In this document: positions 8,749 through 17,556 of the stretch, in pieces
Layout: each line of letters starts with the position of its first letter
Numbering within the stretch: the stretch's first letter is position 1
Source: Niallia endozanthoxylica
GTDB lineage: Bacteria > Bacillota > Bacilli > Bacillales > Cytobacillaceae
Length of the DNA: 64,000 nucleotides
Assembly (NCBI RefSeq): GCF_008710145.1
Contig: NZ_VYKL01000014.1
Span: 92,206-156,205 of the forward strand
Direction of reading: 5' to 3'
Notes under the pieces: generated by a model
Told to the model about the DNA's origin: nothing
The model's database searches: none
Seen by the model: the letters and a program-made list of their open reading frames with translations, nothing else
Program-made: the position numbers and the translations under genes

Positions 8749-10050
8749 GTGAAATCAAATAAATCGAAAGCTATGGAGCGTCAGGTGTCATCTTCACAGA
8801 GTTGCATTCACTCTGTTGAAAAGCAGAAACAATTATATCGACGGACGCTGTTTATTGTGGTGATTTCCCAGATTTTTGGCGGAGCGGGTCTTGCAGCAGG
8901 GATAACGGTCGGAGCACTGCTTGCTGAGGATATGTTAGGAACCAATCAGTTTGCAGGGCTTCCTATTGCCTTATTTACACTTGGTTCTGCTGCGGCGTCC
9001 TATTTGATTGGACGGATATCGCAGCGTTTTGGGCGGCGTCCCGGACTGGCAGCTGGATTTTTGACTGGTGGAATAGGTGCCATTGGGGTCATTATTGCCG
9101 CCTTAACGAATAATATCATCCTTCTATTCGCTTCCCTGCTTATCTATGGAAGCGGCACAGCGACAAATCTACAGGCAAGGTATGCGGGAACTGATTTAGC
9201 ACATTCCACACAAAGAGCAACAGCGGTTAGCATTGCCATGGTTTCAACTACGTTAGGTGCGGTCGCAGGGCCTAATTTGGTTGAGGTAATGGGTGATGTT
9301 GCAGTGAAAATTGGTGTTCCTGCCCTTGCAGGTCCTTTCATCCTTGCTGCTGCAGCATTCATTCTTGCTGGTTTGGTCCATTTGATTTTCCTGCGGCCAG
9401 ATCCGCTCATTGTGGCAAAGGCCATTGCAGATGGACAGAACACCAAAGATAAGAATCTTTTACACCCGAATGCTACGGAGCTTGCAAATAACAAACGTGG
9501 AATCATAGCCGGGGCTTCTGTTATGCTTTTCACCCAAATTGTCATGGTTGCCATTATGACGATGACACCTGTGCATATGAGAAGTCATGGTCATGATTTA
9601 AGTGCAGTAGGAATGGTCATTGGCTTTCATATTGGCTCCATGTACCTTCCCTCACTCGTAACAGGGATCCTTGTCGATAAAATAGGACGAACGAAAATGG
9701 CCATTGCCGCAGGAATCACTCTTCTGGCTGCCGGTGTCACAGCTGCCTTTGCACCCGCAGATTCCATGTTTGTATTGATTATGGCTCTATCGTTACTTGG
9801 ACTTGGCTGGAATTTTGGCTTAATCAGCGGCACCACCCTCATTGTGGATTCAACGACTCCTTTCAATCGTGCAAAAACACAGGGAACCGTAGACATCCTG
9901 ATTGCTTTAGCCGGAGCATCCGGGGGTGCGCTTTCAGGGATGGTAGCAGCGCATACGAGTTATGCGGCACTTTCCCTTTCTGGAGGGATCCTTGCCTTGC
10001 TGCTGATTCCTGTTATTATTTGGTCTCGCAGTATTCAAAAGAATGAATAA
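8749..10050 (+). CDS. MFS transporter
   Basis: A 433-residue major facilitator with about 12 hydrophobic segments. The loop after TM2 has GRISQRFGRRPG (MFS motif A), and a similar VDKIGRTKM motif follows TM8. I start at the GTG at 8749, which has AGAGG 6 bases upstream; an in-frame ATG at 8659 would add 30 hydrophilic residues and has no good ribosome binding site. The substrate is unknown. It stands alone between the acetone cluster and the aromatic operon, converging on the latter, so uptake of an aromatic acid or export of an intermediate is possible but unproven. Confidence 0.85.
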   Translation: MKSNKSKAMERQVSSSQSCIHSVEKQKQLYRRTLFIVVISQIFGGAGLAAGITVGALLAEDMLGTNQFAGLPIALFTLGSAAASYLIGRISQRFGRRPGLAAGFLTGGIGAIGVIIAALTNNIILLFASLLIYGSGTATNLQARYAGTDLAHSTQRATAVSIAMVSTTLGAVAGPNLVEVMGDVAVKIGVPALAGPFILAAAAFILAGLVHLIFLRPDPLIVAKAIADGQNTKDKNLLHPNATELANNKRGIIAGASVMLFTQIVMVAIMTMTPVHMRSHGHDLSAVGMVIGFHIGSMYLPSLVTGILVDKIGRTKMAIAAGITLLAAGVTAAFAPADSMFVLIMALSLLGLGWNFGLISGTTLIVDSTTPFNRAKTQGTVDILIALAGASGGALSGMVAAHTSYAALSLSGGILALLLIPVIIWSRSIQKNE

Positions 10051-10067
10051 CTCTTCTTCAATTTAAA

Positions 10068-10097
10068 AATAGAAGCAGGCTTTGGCCTGCTTCTATT
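10068..10097. terminator. Bidirectional terminator between convergent genes
   Basis: AATAGAAGCAGGC, loop TTTG, GCCTGCTTCTATT is a perfect 13-bp stem. It lies between the MFS stop (10050) and the convergent dioxygenase stop (10118) and can serve both. Confidence 0.85.
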
Positions 10098-10117
10098 ACT
10101 GTTCGTCTATCAAGACT

Positions 10118-11023
10118 TTATTTTTCTATAAGACTTAACTTTTCCTCAATTTTTCCTTTTGATGCAAATTCCGGACTAGGTTTGCCGCCCCATCTATCTA
10201 GCGTCCATGGACTTGGCTCAAGTAAGCGGGCATCTCTGGCATTTTCTTCTGGAAACTCTTCCATCCCAAAGCTATATTCCATAGTCATTCCATCAGGGTC
10301 TAAGAAATAGAAGAAGATACTCTCCGATGGCTCATGACGTCCTGGACCAAATGCGATAGGAACATCGCTATTTAACACACGATTTCTCGCAATTCCAATA
10401 TCATCAATATCTTCCACCATAAAATTGACATGGTGTAATTTATTCTCGGTATTTTTAATCAAGGCAAAGGAATGGTGATATGGATTTGGGAAACAACGCA
10501 GCCAAGCATTTTCACCCAAATGATCAGAAACAATAAAGTTCAATTGTTCAGTAAAGAACTTTATTGTACTATCGACATCAACTGTATTTAGAACCACATG
10601 CCCTAATCGTTGGATTTTCGTATGTTTCGGAACAAAGTTTTTAATCATATGCATCATTTTGCTATAAAACTCTAACTCTAATCCTGTATTCGGTTCAACA
10701 ATACGGAAGGTGCGCCCTTGTTTCAGTTCCTTCTGCTCCTCCTGTGACACTTCTCTTGGATTTAAACCGTTTTTCACAAACTCTTGGTAAGCCAATTCAA
10801 GTTGCTTATCATTTTCTAATTGGAAGCCTACTCTTTTGATACCCGGCTCCTGTGATGGATACAAGATAAGATTATGATGGTCATTGCTGCAACGGAAAAA
10901 GGATATTCCCTTTTCATTCGTTTCCACATGCTGCAAGCCAACCATTTGATCATAGAACTCTGTTGATTTCTCAACATCACTTACATTTAATGCTACATAC
11001 CCAATTTTTTTATATCGAAACAT
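10118..11023 (-). CDS. Extradiol ring-cleavage dioxygenase (VOC fold)
   Basis: A 301-residue two-domain vicinal-oxygen-chelate protein of the type I extradiol class (BphC/catechol 2,3-dioxygenase). The C-terminal domain keeps the iron ligands H142 (GHVVLN), H198 (LHHVNF) and E249 (MTMEYSFG), and H183/H184 in PYHHS fits the conserved catalytic histidine. It would open the ring of a catechol-type intermediate made by the upstream dioxygenase and dehydrogenase. It is the last gene of a six-gene minus-strand operon. The neighbouring ACMSD-like decarboxylase suggests that the catechol still carries a carboxylate, as in 2,3-dihydroxy-p-cumate or 2,3-dihydroxybenzoate. Confidence 0.87.
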   Translation of the reverse strand: MFRYKKIGYVALNVSDVEKSTEFYDQMVGLQHVETNEKGISFFRCSNDHHNLILYPSQEPGIKRVGFQLENDKQLELAYQEFVKNGLNPREVSQEEQKELKQGRTFRIVEPNTGLELEFYSKMMHMIKNFVPKHTKIQRLGHVVLNTVDVDSTIKFFTEQLNFIVSDHLGENAWLRCFPNPYHHSFALIKNTENKLHHVNFMVEDIDDIGIARNRVLNSDVPIAFGPGRHEPSESIFFYFLDPDGMTMEYSFGMEEFPEENARDARLLEPSPWTLDRWGGKPSPEFASKGKIEEKLSLIEK

Positions 11024-11043
11024 CTAAATCTCCCCTATCTTTC

Positions 11044-11523
11044 TTATAATATTAAACTTACTTTTCCTTGTGGACGTAAACTTTCAAGCTTCAATACTAC
11101 TTTCTTTTCCTCTATCTTTAACTGTTCATTTTCAATTACCAATTTGTATTCTAGGACGCCAATGAAAGAATCAAGATCTGCTCGTTTTGATCGGTAGGTG
11201 GTAAAATTGCATTTAACAGAAATAGAATTCTCATCTTGGTCTACCATTCGAACATTATTGTAATTTCTCAGCGTTGAAGAGTGCGGATATTCTACATGGG
11301 CTTCTTTTTTTAACAATCGTAATGCCCTCTGTTCAAGCCGTGCTCTATCATCGTTTACGAGATAAAGAGACTTAGCTGAGTCTGCATTAGGGTTTCCAAT
11401 CGGCGGGATGAGATAGGAGCCGTTAGATGAAAATAAGGTCGCCCACTCTTCTAATTTCCACTCATCCAAAAGTTCAGCTTCCATGTATAAGAAATCCTCT
11501 ATGGCTTGACGTGTGATATTCAT
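11044..11523 (-). CDS. Ring-hydroxylating dioxygenase beta subunit
   Basis: A 159-residue protein of the SnoaL/NTF2-like fold used by small subunits of aromatic-ring-hydroxylating dioxygenases. The N-terminal IEDFLYMEAELLDEWKLEEWATLF helix pattern and the central SSTLRNYNNVRM strand are characteristic. It overlaps the alpha-subunit gene by 4 bases (ATGA), consistent with co-translation of an alpha3beta3 oxygenase. The beta subunit is mainly structural. No ferredoxin or reductase gene is nearby. Confidence 0.87.
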   Translation of the reverse strand: MNITRQAIEDFLYMEAELLDEWKLEEWATLFSSNGSYLIPPIGNPNADSAKSLYLVNDDRARLEQRALRLLKKEAHVEYPHSSTLRNYNNVRMVDQDENSISVKCNFTTYRSKRADLDSFIGVLEYKLVIENEQLKIEEKKVVLKLESLRPQGKVSLIL

Positions 11524-12803
11524 CCTTTCACCTTCTCTTCTTCAACGTTTATAGAATTTGAATTGGAAAGGATTTCATTGTATTTTCTCCAAAATCCACG
11601 CATTTGTTCTTCATCATTAGAAAGTGGCTGCTCACGAATCATTCCTTTAGAAATATCATTCCATTCTACCTCTTGATTGTTCAAGAACCCTTCCTGACAA
11701 AGCTCAAGTGCTTCATTATCATCTGGAGTAGCAAACCCTCCTGGACCAATAAACTCCAAGAAGTTATCATTTCTTCTCCGTCTAAATTCCTCATTTTCTC
11801 CTTTTGCAGCTAAAGCATAGCCTGTCACTTCCATATACCCTGGTTCAATGGGATAGAACGTACGAATGGTGATCGCCATAATATCATTGATAACCAAGTT
11901 AGGGAAAATAAGGAGATTGCGATTCTTTTGGGTAATCCTTTCCGCTCTTTCTTTTCCAAATTTATTTTCTAATTTACGAGTGATTTCATCGATTTCTTTC
12001 TGCCCTTCTTCCCCCCAGGCTGGAATCCAGCGTCCGACAGGTCTTCCCCAAGGTGCTGTATATTCCACTACTGCGTGGCCGTTACCTAGATCAAGTCCCA
12101 CCCCCTGTAGATCACCCTTCGACAATTCTCCGCCCCGTGTTGCCACAATTTCAAAATAAGTCTTATGCGTCGGCATGCCGTGATAAGAATCTACGCTATT
12201 TTCAGATAAAAGCTTCCAGTTTGCACGGACGCTATATTCCTGTGGATCTAGTAATACTTCCATACCTAATTCTGACTGATCAGCAACTAAATCAAGATAT
12301 TCTTTTGCATTTCCTAGATAGTCGTCAAGCGAAATCGCGTTGTCATCGAAATTGACGAAAACAAATTCACGATAGGATTCAAGCCTAGTAACCTCTTTTA
12401 AATTTTTGGATCCATTACAGTTAAAGGTTTCAGAAAAGCCATCTTTACCTGGCATTCCAACTAATTCCCCTTTATTCGTAAAGCTCCATGCGTGATAGAA
12501 ACAGCGGAACACCTTTGTATTCCCTTTATTTTCACGACAAACAAGTGCCCCGCGGTGTGTACAAGAATTGTATAAAGCCCTAACTACACCATCACTGCCT
12601 CGTGTAAATAATAGATTTCTTCCGCCTACTTTTCTTCGAACAAAGTCTCCATTTTTCGGTATTTCTGATTCATGCCCGATATATAGCCAACACTTACTGA
12701 AGATTTCTTTTTTCTCTCGTTCTAAGATTTGCTGTTCTGTAAAAACACTGCGATGAACTAAAAATTCGGAGTTCAACTTATCTTCAACAACAAACTTTTT
12801 CAT
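11520..12803 (-). CDS. Rieske ring-hydroxylating dioxygenase alpha subunit
   Basis: A 427-residue oxygenase alpha subunit. The Rieske [2Fe-2S] ligands are C81-x-H83 and C101-x2-H104 (CTH...CFYH). The mononuclear iron site is visible as D205, H208 and H213 in DSYHGMPTH. Residues 190-420 form the START-like catalytic domain. It would add O2 across an aromatic ring to make a cis-dihydrodiol, using electrons from a ferredoxin and reductase not encoded in this operon. General features resemble benzoate/anthranilate/p-cumate-type oxygenases; the exact substrate cannot be read from sequence. Confidence 0.9.
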   Translation of the reverse strand: MKKFVVEDKLNSEFLVHRSVFTEQQILEREKKEIFSKCWLYIGHESEIPKNGDFVRRKVGGRNLLFTRGSDGVVRALYNSCTHRGALVCRENKGNTKVFRCFYHAWSFTNKGELVGMPGKDGFSETFNCNGSKNLKEVTRLESYREFVFVNFDDNAISLDDYLGNAKEYLDLVADQSELGMEVLLDPQEYSVRANWKLLSENSVDSYHGMPTHKTYFEIVATRGGELSKGDLQGVGLDLGNGHAVVEYTAPWGRPVGRWIPAWGEEGQKEIDEITRKLENKFGKERAERITQKNRNLLIFPNLVINDIMAITIRTFYPIEPGYMEVTGYALAAKGENEEFRRRRNDNFLEFIGPGGFATPDDNEALELCQEGFLNNQEVEWNDISKGMIREQPLSNDEEQMRGFWRKYNEILSNSNSINVEEEKVKG

Positions 12804-12841
12804 AAAAATTCCTCCTCATCATTCCATAAATTATTTATAAT

Positions 12842-13852
12842 TCATAATATTCTGAATATATTGCAGGCATTTTTATACGTCAACATGTCTTTCTCTTCTT
12901 GACTTATGTTCAACTCATGAATCCAATGTCCTGGGTTTTCCTCTCTGATTAGAAAAGGATAATCCGACCCTATCATTAATTGACTGGAACCGAACTGTTG
13001 GATTAAATAACGGAGCGTGTTGGTGTCATACACTAAAGTATCGTAATACATTTTCTTGGCATAATAGCTTGGTGGATGGGGACAAACTTTTCTTATTTCC
13101 TCCATCTTTTCCCAACCAAAAGTTAATCGAGGTAATAAGGCAGCGAAGGTTCCTCCACCATGACTAACGTAAATTTTTAAATTTGGAAATTTTTCTAGGA
13201 TTCCTCCTGTAATCAGTGAAGCCACGGCATAAGCATTTTCAGTTGGAAAGCCAATAATAGCTGATAAGGCAGGAGGTCCAACGATTCGCTCTTTACCAAT
13301 TGGATGCAGGGCATGGATAAAGATTGAAATATCTTCAGCTTCCGCTTCTGCAAAAAATGGTGTGAAAAATGGATCTCCAATCAATCTGCCGTTAATATTC
13401 GTACCTACTTCAACGCCTTTTAAACCGAAGTCATTTTTTAATCTTTTTAATTCTTTGGCCGCTAATTCAGGATCTTGTAATGGGACCATCCCAAGACCAA
13501 TAAAACGATTTGAATCATTCTCGATAAACTTCGATAATTCAAAATTAATATAGCGTGAGTATTCTAGTGTATCCTCAGCTTTAAACCAATAGGATAATAA
13601 TTCCGGCATGGGTGATAACACTTGTATCGTAATATCCTCTTGATTCATATCGGTTATTCTTCTTTCAGGACTCCAGCATTGGTCGGTGATGGTTCTGAAG
13701 TGTTTTCCCGAAATCATGATCTGTTTATGGTGGGTTTGTCCGCAACTACACTTTAGAGCCGGCCATCGATCACCGCCAAACCGATTACCCATGTCAGGTA
13801 AGTGTTCAGGTACAAAATGAGTATGAACATCAACAATCAATTCCCCATTCAC
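12842..13852 (-). CDS. ACMSD-like amidohydrolase-superfamily decarboxylase
   Basis: A 336-residue TIM-barrel metal enzyme very like 2-amino-3-carboxymuconate-6-semialdehyde decarboxylase. Metal and catalytic residues are in place: H10 and H12 (DVHTH), H180 (FIHAL), H231 (SHGGG) and D297 (GSDYPF), almost the same numbering as bacterial ACMSD. In this operon it probably decarboxylates the carboxylated, ring-opened semialdehyde made by the extradiol dioxygenase before the hydrolase acts. This is the step that the unrelated CmtD performs in p-cumate degradation, so it would be an analogous replacement. The alternative is a benzoate-type ring decarboxylase of the same superfamily. Confidence 0.82.
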   Translation of the reverse strand: MNGELIVDVHTHFVPEHLPDMGNRFGGDRWPALKCSCGQTHHKQIMISGKHFRTITDQCWSPERRITDMNQEDITIQVLSPMPELLSYWFKAEDTLEYSRYINFELSKFIENDSNRFIGLGMVPLQDPELAAKELKRLKNDFGLKGVEVGTNINGRLIGDPFFTPFFAEAEAEDISIFIHALHPIGKERIVGPPALSAIIGFPTENAYAVASLITGGILEKFPNLKIYVSHGGGTFAALLPRLTFGWEKMEEIRKVCPHPPSYYAKKMYYDTLVYDTNTLRYLIQQFGSSQLMIGSDYPFLIREENPGHWIHELNISQEEKDMLTYKNACNIFRIL

Positions 13853-13876
13853 GCCCCTCTATTATTAACATGTGTA

Positions 13877-14653
13877 TTAAAGCATTGTACTGCCGCCATT
13901 AACACTAATGACTTGACCTGTAATAAAAGTTGTTTTTTCAGAGGCTAAAAACAGAACAGAATCAGCTATTTCCTCTTCGTAGGCACCTCTGCCTTTTGGA
14001 ATGATATCAATCATTTTCTTCGCCGTTTCCGGTTGTTTTTGTTTATATAACTCTAAAGCCCCTGACTCCACCGCTGGCGGCGCAACGGTATTAACCGTAA
14101 TATCATACTGCGCAAACTCCCGGGCCAGTCCTGTCGTTAAGGCATGCATACCGCCTTTTGCTGCATTGTAGGCCGCATGCTCCCATAGTCCATTACGAAC
14201 AGAGTCTGCACCAATGTTTATGACTCTTCCAAACTTTTGCTCAACCATGTAAGGAAGAACCTTATAACAGGACCACAAGCATGTCCAAAGATTTCGATCG
14301 ATTGTCGTTTTCAGGGTTTCTGGAGTTTGTTCTAAAAATGGTCTTATAACCCCGCCTCCAGCATTATTAACAAGGATATCAATTTTTCTCCATTTAGTTA
14401 CCGTTTTCTCTACCATTGCTGTAACACTCTCTTCAAGAGAAAGATCACCCACAAAGTAATCAATTTCTCCTGCCGACTGTTCAGCAATTTCAGCTGCTGC
14501 CTGTTTGGTACGCTCCTCCTCGGTACCGGTTATGAGAACTTTTGCTCCTTCTCTCGCAAAGCTACTTGCAATGGTCTTTCCTATTCCACGCGATGAACCT
14601 GTAACAATCACGACTTGACCTGTAAAAGATGGGTGATTTGTTAGAATAGACAT
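13877..14653 (-). CDS. SDR, probable cis-dihydrodiol dehydrogenase
   Basis: A 258-residue classical short-chain dehydrogenase. The cofactor motif is TGSSRGIG (residues 18-25), NNAGG is at 96-100, and the catalytic set is S151, Y162 and K166. The C-terminal ITGQVISVNGG is typical. Its place between the hydrolase and the decarboxylase/oxygenase genes suggests that it rearomatises the cis-dihydrodiol made by the Rieske oxygenase to a catechol with reduction of NAD+. SDRs are hard to assign by sequence alone, so the role rests on context. Confidence 0.8.
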   Translation of the reverse strand: MSILTNHPSFTGQVVIVTGSSRGIGKTIASSFAREGAKVLITGTEEERTKQAAAEIAEQSAGEIDYFVGDLSLEESVTAMVEKTVTKWRKIDILVNNAGGGVIRPFLEQTPETLKTTIDRNLWTCLWSCYKVLPYMVEQKFGRVINIGADSVRNGLWEHAAYNAAKGGMHALTTGLAREFAQYDITVNTVAPPAVESGALELYKQKQPETAKKMIDIIPKGRGAYEEEIADSVLFLASEKTTFITGQVISVNGGSTML

Positions 14654-14736
14654 TGCTCAACACCTCTTCATGTTAATCTTTGAATCCGTTTACATATATC
14701 ATTTTAGAATGTAATCTTTTGAAAGAATGATATGGA

Positions 14737-15552
14737 TTAATTCCGAAGAAAGAAGTTTTCACAAAGCTCAGCAAATTCGTTCTTTTTCTCAATTTGAGTC
14801 CAGTGTCCACATTTTGAAAAAATATGAAGCTCAGAATTTGGAAGTAGTTCTAAATATCTTAAACTTGTTTCTTTATAAGGAACGACAATATCTTCCCGCC
14901 CGTGAATCATTAAAACAGGTTGTTCTATTTTCTTAAGCTGCTCCTCAGGTAAGGCAAGTTGATTCAGTTTTTCTTGACGAGGTTCAGCAAACATTTTTGA
15001 GAAAGCTTCCTGTAAGCCTGGTTGAATGCTAGCTTCATATCGTAATTGAGCTAACTCATCTGTAGCAAAATCTTGGTTGTAAGCAAAAATTTCTAGTAAT
15101 CTCTTCATATTTTCTACACTTGGTTCATAACCCCAAACTTTATCTAAACCATAAGTCACCATAAACGGCAGGCCTGCTGCCCCCATTAGAACCATTCTGT
15201 TCACTAAATCAGGTCTCTTATTCGCAATATGTAAGGCTAATGCTCCTCCAAGTGAATTTCCGATAATATGAACACGACTTTCTCCAATCGTTTCAATAAA
15301 ACTAATTAAGTGATTGGTCCATGTTTCAACTCCATATTGGATATCCTCAGGTCTTTCTGTATAGCCAAAACCTACAATATCCGGTGCGTATACATGAAAA
15401 TTCTCAGAAAGTCTCGGAATAACTAATCTCCAGTTCGCTTCAGCTGTAACCCCTGGACCTGATCCATGAATTAAAAGAATCGGTTCACCTTGCCCGCTTT
15501 CAAGATAGTGTGTTGAAATGCCATTAACCTCAATATTTTTTGATTGATACAT
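14737..15552 (-). CDS. Meta-cleavage product hydrolase
   Basis: A 271-residue alpha/beta hydrolase of the TodF/XylF/BphD/CumD type. The oxyanion segment is HGSGPGVTAEANW (residues 29-41), the nucleophile is S100 in GNSLGG, the acid is D221 (GREDIVVP) and the base is H250 (CGHWTQIE). It hydrolyses the C-C bond of the 2-hydroxy-6-oxo-dienoate formed by meta cleavage, releasing a short carboxylic acid and 2-hydroxypenta-2,4-dienoate. It is the first gene of the minus-strand operon, with AAGGAGG upstream. No hydratase, aldolase or acylating dehydrogenase for the dienoate is present in the operon, so the lower pathway must be elsewhere. Confidence 0.88.
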   Translation of the reverse strand: MYQSKNIEVNGISTHYLESGQGEPILLIHGSGPGVTAEANWRLVIPRLSENFHVYAPDIVGFGYTERPEDIQYGVETWTNHLISFIETIGESRVHIIGNSLGGALALHIANKRPDLVNRMVLMGAAGLPFMVTYGLDKVWGYEPSVENMKRLLEIFAYNQDFATDELAQLRYEASIQPGLQEAFSKMFAEPRQEKLNQLALPEEQLKKIEQPVLMIHGREDIVVPYKETSLRYLELLPNSELHIFSKCGHWTQIEKKNEFAELCENFFLRN

Positions 15553-15645
15553 CGTAATCCTCCTTATATTACTATTTTAATAATAGGTTTTGATCGTCAG
15601 CTATTTGATATTTCACATGCCAACAATTAAAATAGTGTATAATTA

Positions 15646-15658
15646 TATCTTATAGATA
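15646..15658. promoter_or_regulatory. Candidate LysR box of the dioxygenase operon
   Basis: TATC-TTATA-GATA is a dyad fitting the T-N11-A rule for LysR-type regulators, with flanking ATT/AAT extending the symmetry. It lies between the divergent LysR gene and the operon, about 95 bases upstream of the hydrolase start. Assignment is by position and symmetry only. Confidence 0.45.
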
Positions 15659-15849
15659 GAATGATTTGAATTTTCCATCTGTTTGACTTATCTCAAGTAT
15701 AGCTTCATTTTCTATTAAAATCTAACAGAAAAAACTTATTCGAAATGTGGTTTCCTCTAAGTTTTTCCTTTAGGTTGTTGTAAATCTATCATTTACTTTC
15801 ACACTTTTGATTTTCAAAATAAGTATTCTATGATAAGGAGCAGCTCTTC

Positions 15850-16728
15850 ATGGACACAGTACAATTAGATACATTTTTTTCGGTTATTGAACATAAAAGT
15901 TTTTCCAAAGCAGCAGAAGCATTAAACGTCTCACAACCTACTGCATCGGCCAGAATTAAAAATTTGGAATACGAACTAGGGTGTAAATTATTTGAAAAGG
16001 ATGGGAAAAATCTGGCTCTTTCCAAGGAAGGAAAAGTATTTCTTGATTATGCTAAAACAATCATAGCTAATATGAAGCATTCCATTGAGGCTACTCGGCA
16101 TGCTAAATTTCATCATGTAAAGGTTGGTTTTTCTCCTGGTTTTTCCTATTCATTTTTAACAGAGTTAATCACTTCTATCTTATCTATAAAGGATTTAGAG
16201 GTTTCTATCTTTGAGGGGATTGATTCTCTTCGGTTAAACGAGCAAATTACCTCCGGGGAACTAGATATTGTTTTTACAAGGAATGCCTATACACAACAAC
16301 CTGATATCGTTTCGGAATTTTTATTTGAAGATCAGTTAATCCTTATTTGTGGGAAGGATCATCGATTGGCAAACAAAGAAGTCATTGTACCAGAGGATTT
16401 AGAAGGGGAAACGCTGATTTGTTATCAGCGTCACACGCCTATTTGGGCGGAAATTGAAAAACAACTTATCGGAGTCCCGCAAATAAAAAGAATTGAAGTT
16501 GGAAATAACGAAATGGTGAAATCAATTGTTGGAAGCGGTATTGGAGTGGGAATTACATCCTCACTTGGAGTAAATGAGTTTGACCAAATGAAAGTCGTGA
16601 TGAAACGAATAAAGAAAGTTGAAAATGTACCAAATAATATCTATGTACAGTACAGAAAAAATTCCCGTATTGAACAACCTATTAAACAGATTATTTATTC
16701 CGTTATTAATCATGAAATACAGCAGTAA
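15850..16728 (+). CDS. LysR-family regulator of the dioxygenase operon
   Basis: A 292-residue LysR-type regulator: N-terminal winged helix-turn-helix with SFSKAAEALNVSQPTASARIKNLE (about residues 17-40), a linker helix, and a C-terminal periplasmic-binding-like effector domain. AAGGAG lies upstream of the ATG. It is divergent from the aromatic operon, the usual arrangement for a LysR activator that responds to a pathway intermediate. A terminator follows directly. Confidence 0.88.
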   Translation: MDTVQLDTFFSVIEHKSFSKAAEALNVSQPTASARIKNLEYELGCKLFEKDGKNLALSKEGKVFLDYAKTIIANMKHSIEATRHAKFHHVKVGFSPGFSYSFLTELITSILSIKDLEVSIFEGIDSLRLNEQITSGELDIVFTRNAYTQQPDIVSEFLFEDQLILICGKDHRLANKEVIVPEDLEGETLICYQRHTPIWAEIEKQLIGVPQIKRIEVGNNEMVKSIVGSGIGVGITSSLGVNEFDQMKVVMKRIKKVENVPNNIYVQYRKNSRIEQPIKQIIYSVINHEIQQ

Positions 16729-16729
16729 C

Positions 16730-16750
16730 AGAGGGGTTCCCCCCCTCTTT
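16730..16750 (+). terminator. Terminator of the LysR gene
   Basis: AGAGGGG, loop TTCCC, CCCCTCT, then TT at 16749-16750. It starts one base after the LysR stop. Confidence 0.8.
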
Positions 16751-16781
16751 CTATCTAAAACAATTAAAATAGTCCTTTATT

Positions 16782-16928
16782 ATTAATAAGGCTCTGTTAA
16801 ACATTAATGTTAGCGCTTCGAATTCCTCTGTGGCATGCGTTCAGTAAGTTATTCATGCTGAATAAAATAGCTGCCCATATGTCACAGAGGCTATTTTCAA
16901 CATTTGTCGCTAACAGAGCCATTAATAA
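16782..16928. mobile_element. Miniature inverted-repeat element with 8-bp target duplication
   Basis: The element proper is 16790-16920 (131 bp). It has exact 10-bp terminal inverted repeats GGCTCTGTTA / TAACAGAGCC and a nested imperfect pair, CCTCTGTGGCATGCG against CATATGTCACAGAGG. It is flanked by direct repeats ATTAATAA at 16782-16789 and 16921-16928. No protein is encoded. The 8-bp duplication and the GG(C/T)TCTGTT-like end recall IS6-family ends, but the parent element is not in the window. Confidence 0.78.
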
Positions 16929-17090
16929 AGTTACGTCTGATAAATAATCTTTGACATCAATTATCACTCAGGAATTGTAAGTAAAAGAAGTTCCATATCC
17001 AAATGTTTTCTACAGAGTATGAAGTAAATCACAATCGGAAAATATTCAATCGTTTATAATATAAACATATTGAATAAGGGAGTTCATAAG

Positions 17091-17474
17091 ATGAGTGAAT
17101 CAAATTTATCTACATTATATGACCAAATCGGTGCGGAAAAGATAGAGGAATTAGTTCGTGCTTTTTATCCAAAGGTATACAGTAATCCAGAATTAAGTCC
17201 TTTGTTTGAAGGAAACATTAAAGAAATCATGCGAAAACAGCGAATGTTTTTGACCCAGTTCACTGGAGGACCTGCTCTCTACAGTCAAGAATTCGGACCG
17301 CCTGCCATGAGGCAGCGTCATCTTCCTTTTGAAATTACGCCATTAAGAGCCCAGTGCTGGCTTCGTTGTATGAAGGAGGCCTTTGAAGAAGTAGGCTTGG
17401 ATCAACATCCTGCAGGCGAATTTTTTTACAGCCGGCTGCAGCAAGTGGCTGGAATCATGGTTAATTCAGCCTAA
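17091..17474 (+). CDS. Truncated haemoglobin (group II)
   Basis: A 127-residue two-over-two globin. The proximal haem ligand is H77 (MRQRHLPF), with a tyrosine at the B10 region (Y26) and a tryptophan near position 90 (RAQCW), a pattern of group II (YjbI/GlbO) proteins. I start at the ATG at 17091, which has AAGGGAG 8 bases upstream; an in-frame TTG at 17070 is less likely. A TATAAT-like box lies near 17055-17060. The gene is a single unit between the MITE and a terminator. Roles suggested for the family are oxygen or NO handling; nothing here fixes one. Confidence 0.9.
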   Translation: MSESNLSTLYDQIGAEKIEELVRAFYPKVYSNPELSPLFEGNIKEIMRKQRMFLTQFTGGPALYSQEFGPPAMRQRHLPFEITPLRAQCWLRCMKEAFEEVGLDQHPAGEFFYSRLQQVAGIMVNSA

Positions 17475-17479
17475 TACAC

Positions 17480-17530
17480 GGAGGACTGTCTCATAGACAA
17501 GTAACTTAATCCTTGTTGAGACAGCCCTCC
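17480..17530 (+). terminator. Terminator of the truncated haemoglobin gene
   Basis: GGAGG(A)CTGTCTCA and TGAGACAG(C)CCTCC form a 13-bp stem with one mismatch around a loop of about 24 bases, followed by ATTGTTTT. Confidence 0.75.
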
Positions 17531-17556
17531 ATTGTTTTACCGTTTAACCCAATTAG

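Noticed and set aside
9144..9896. Minus-strand reading frames inside the MFS gene
   Set aside because: They are antisense shadows of a clear 12-helix transporter gene.
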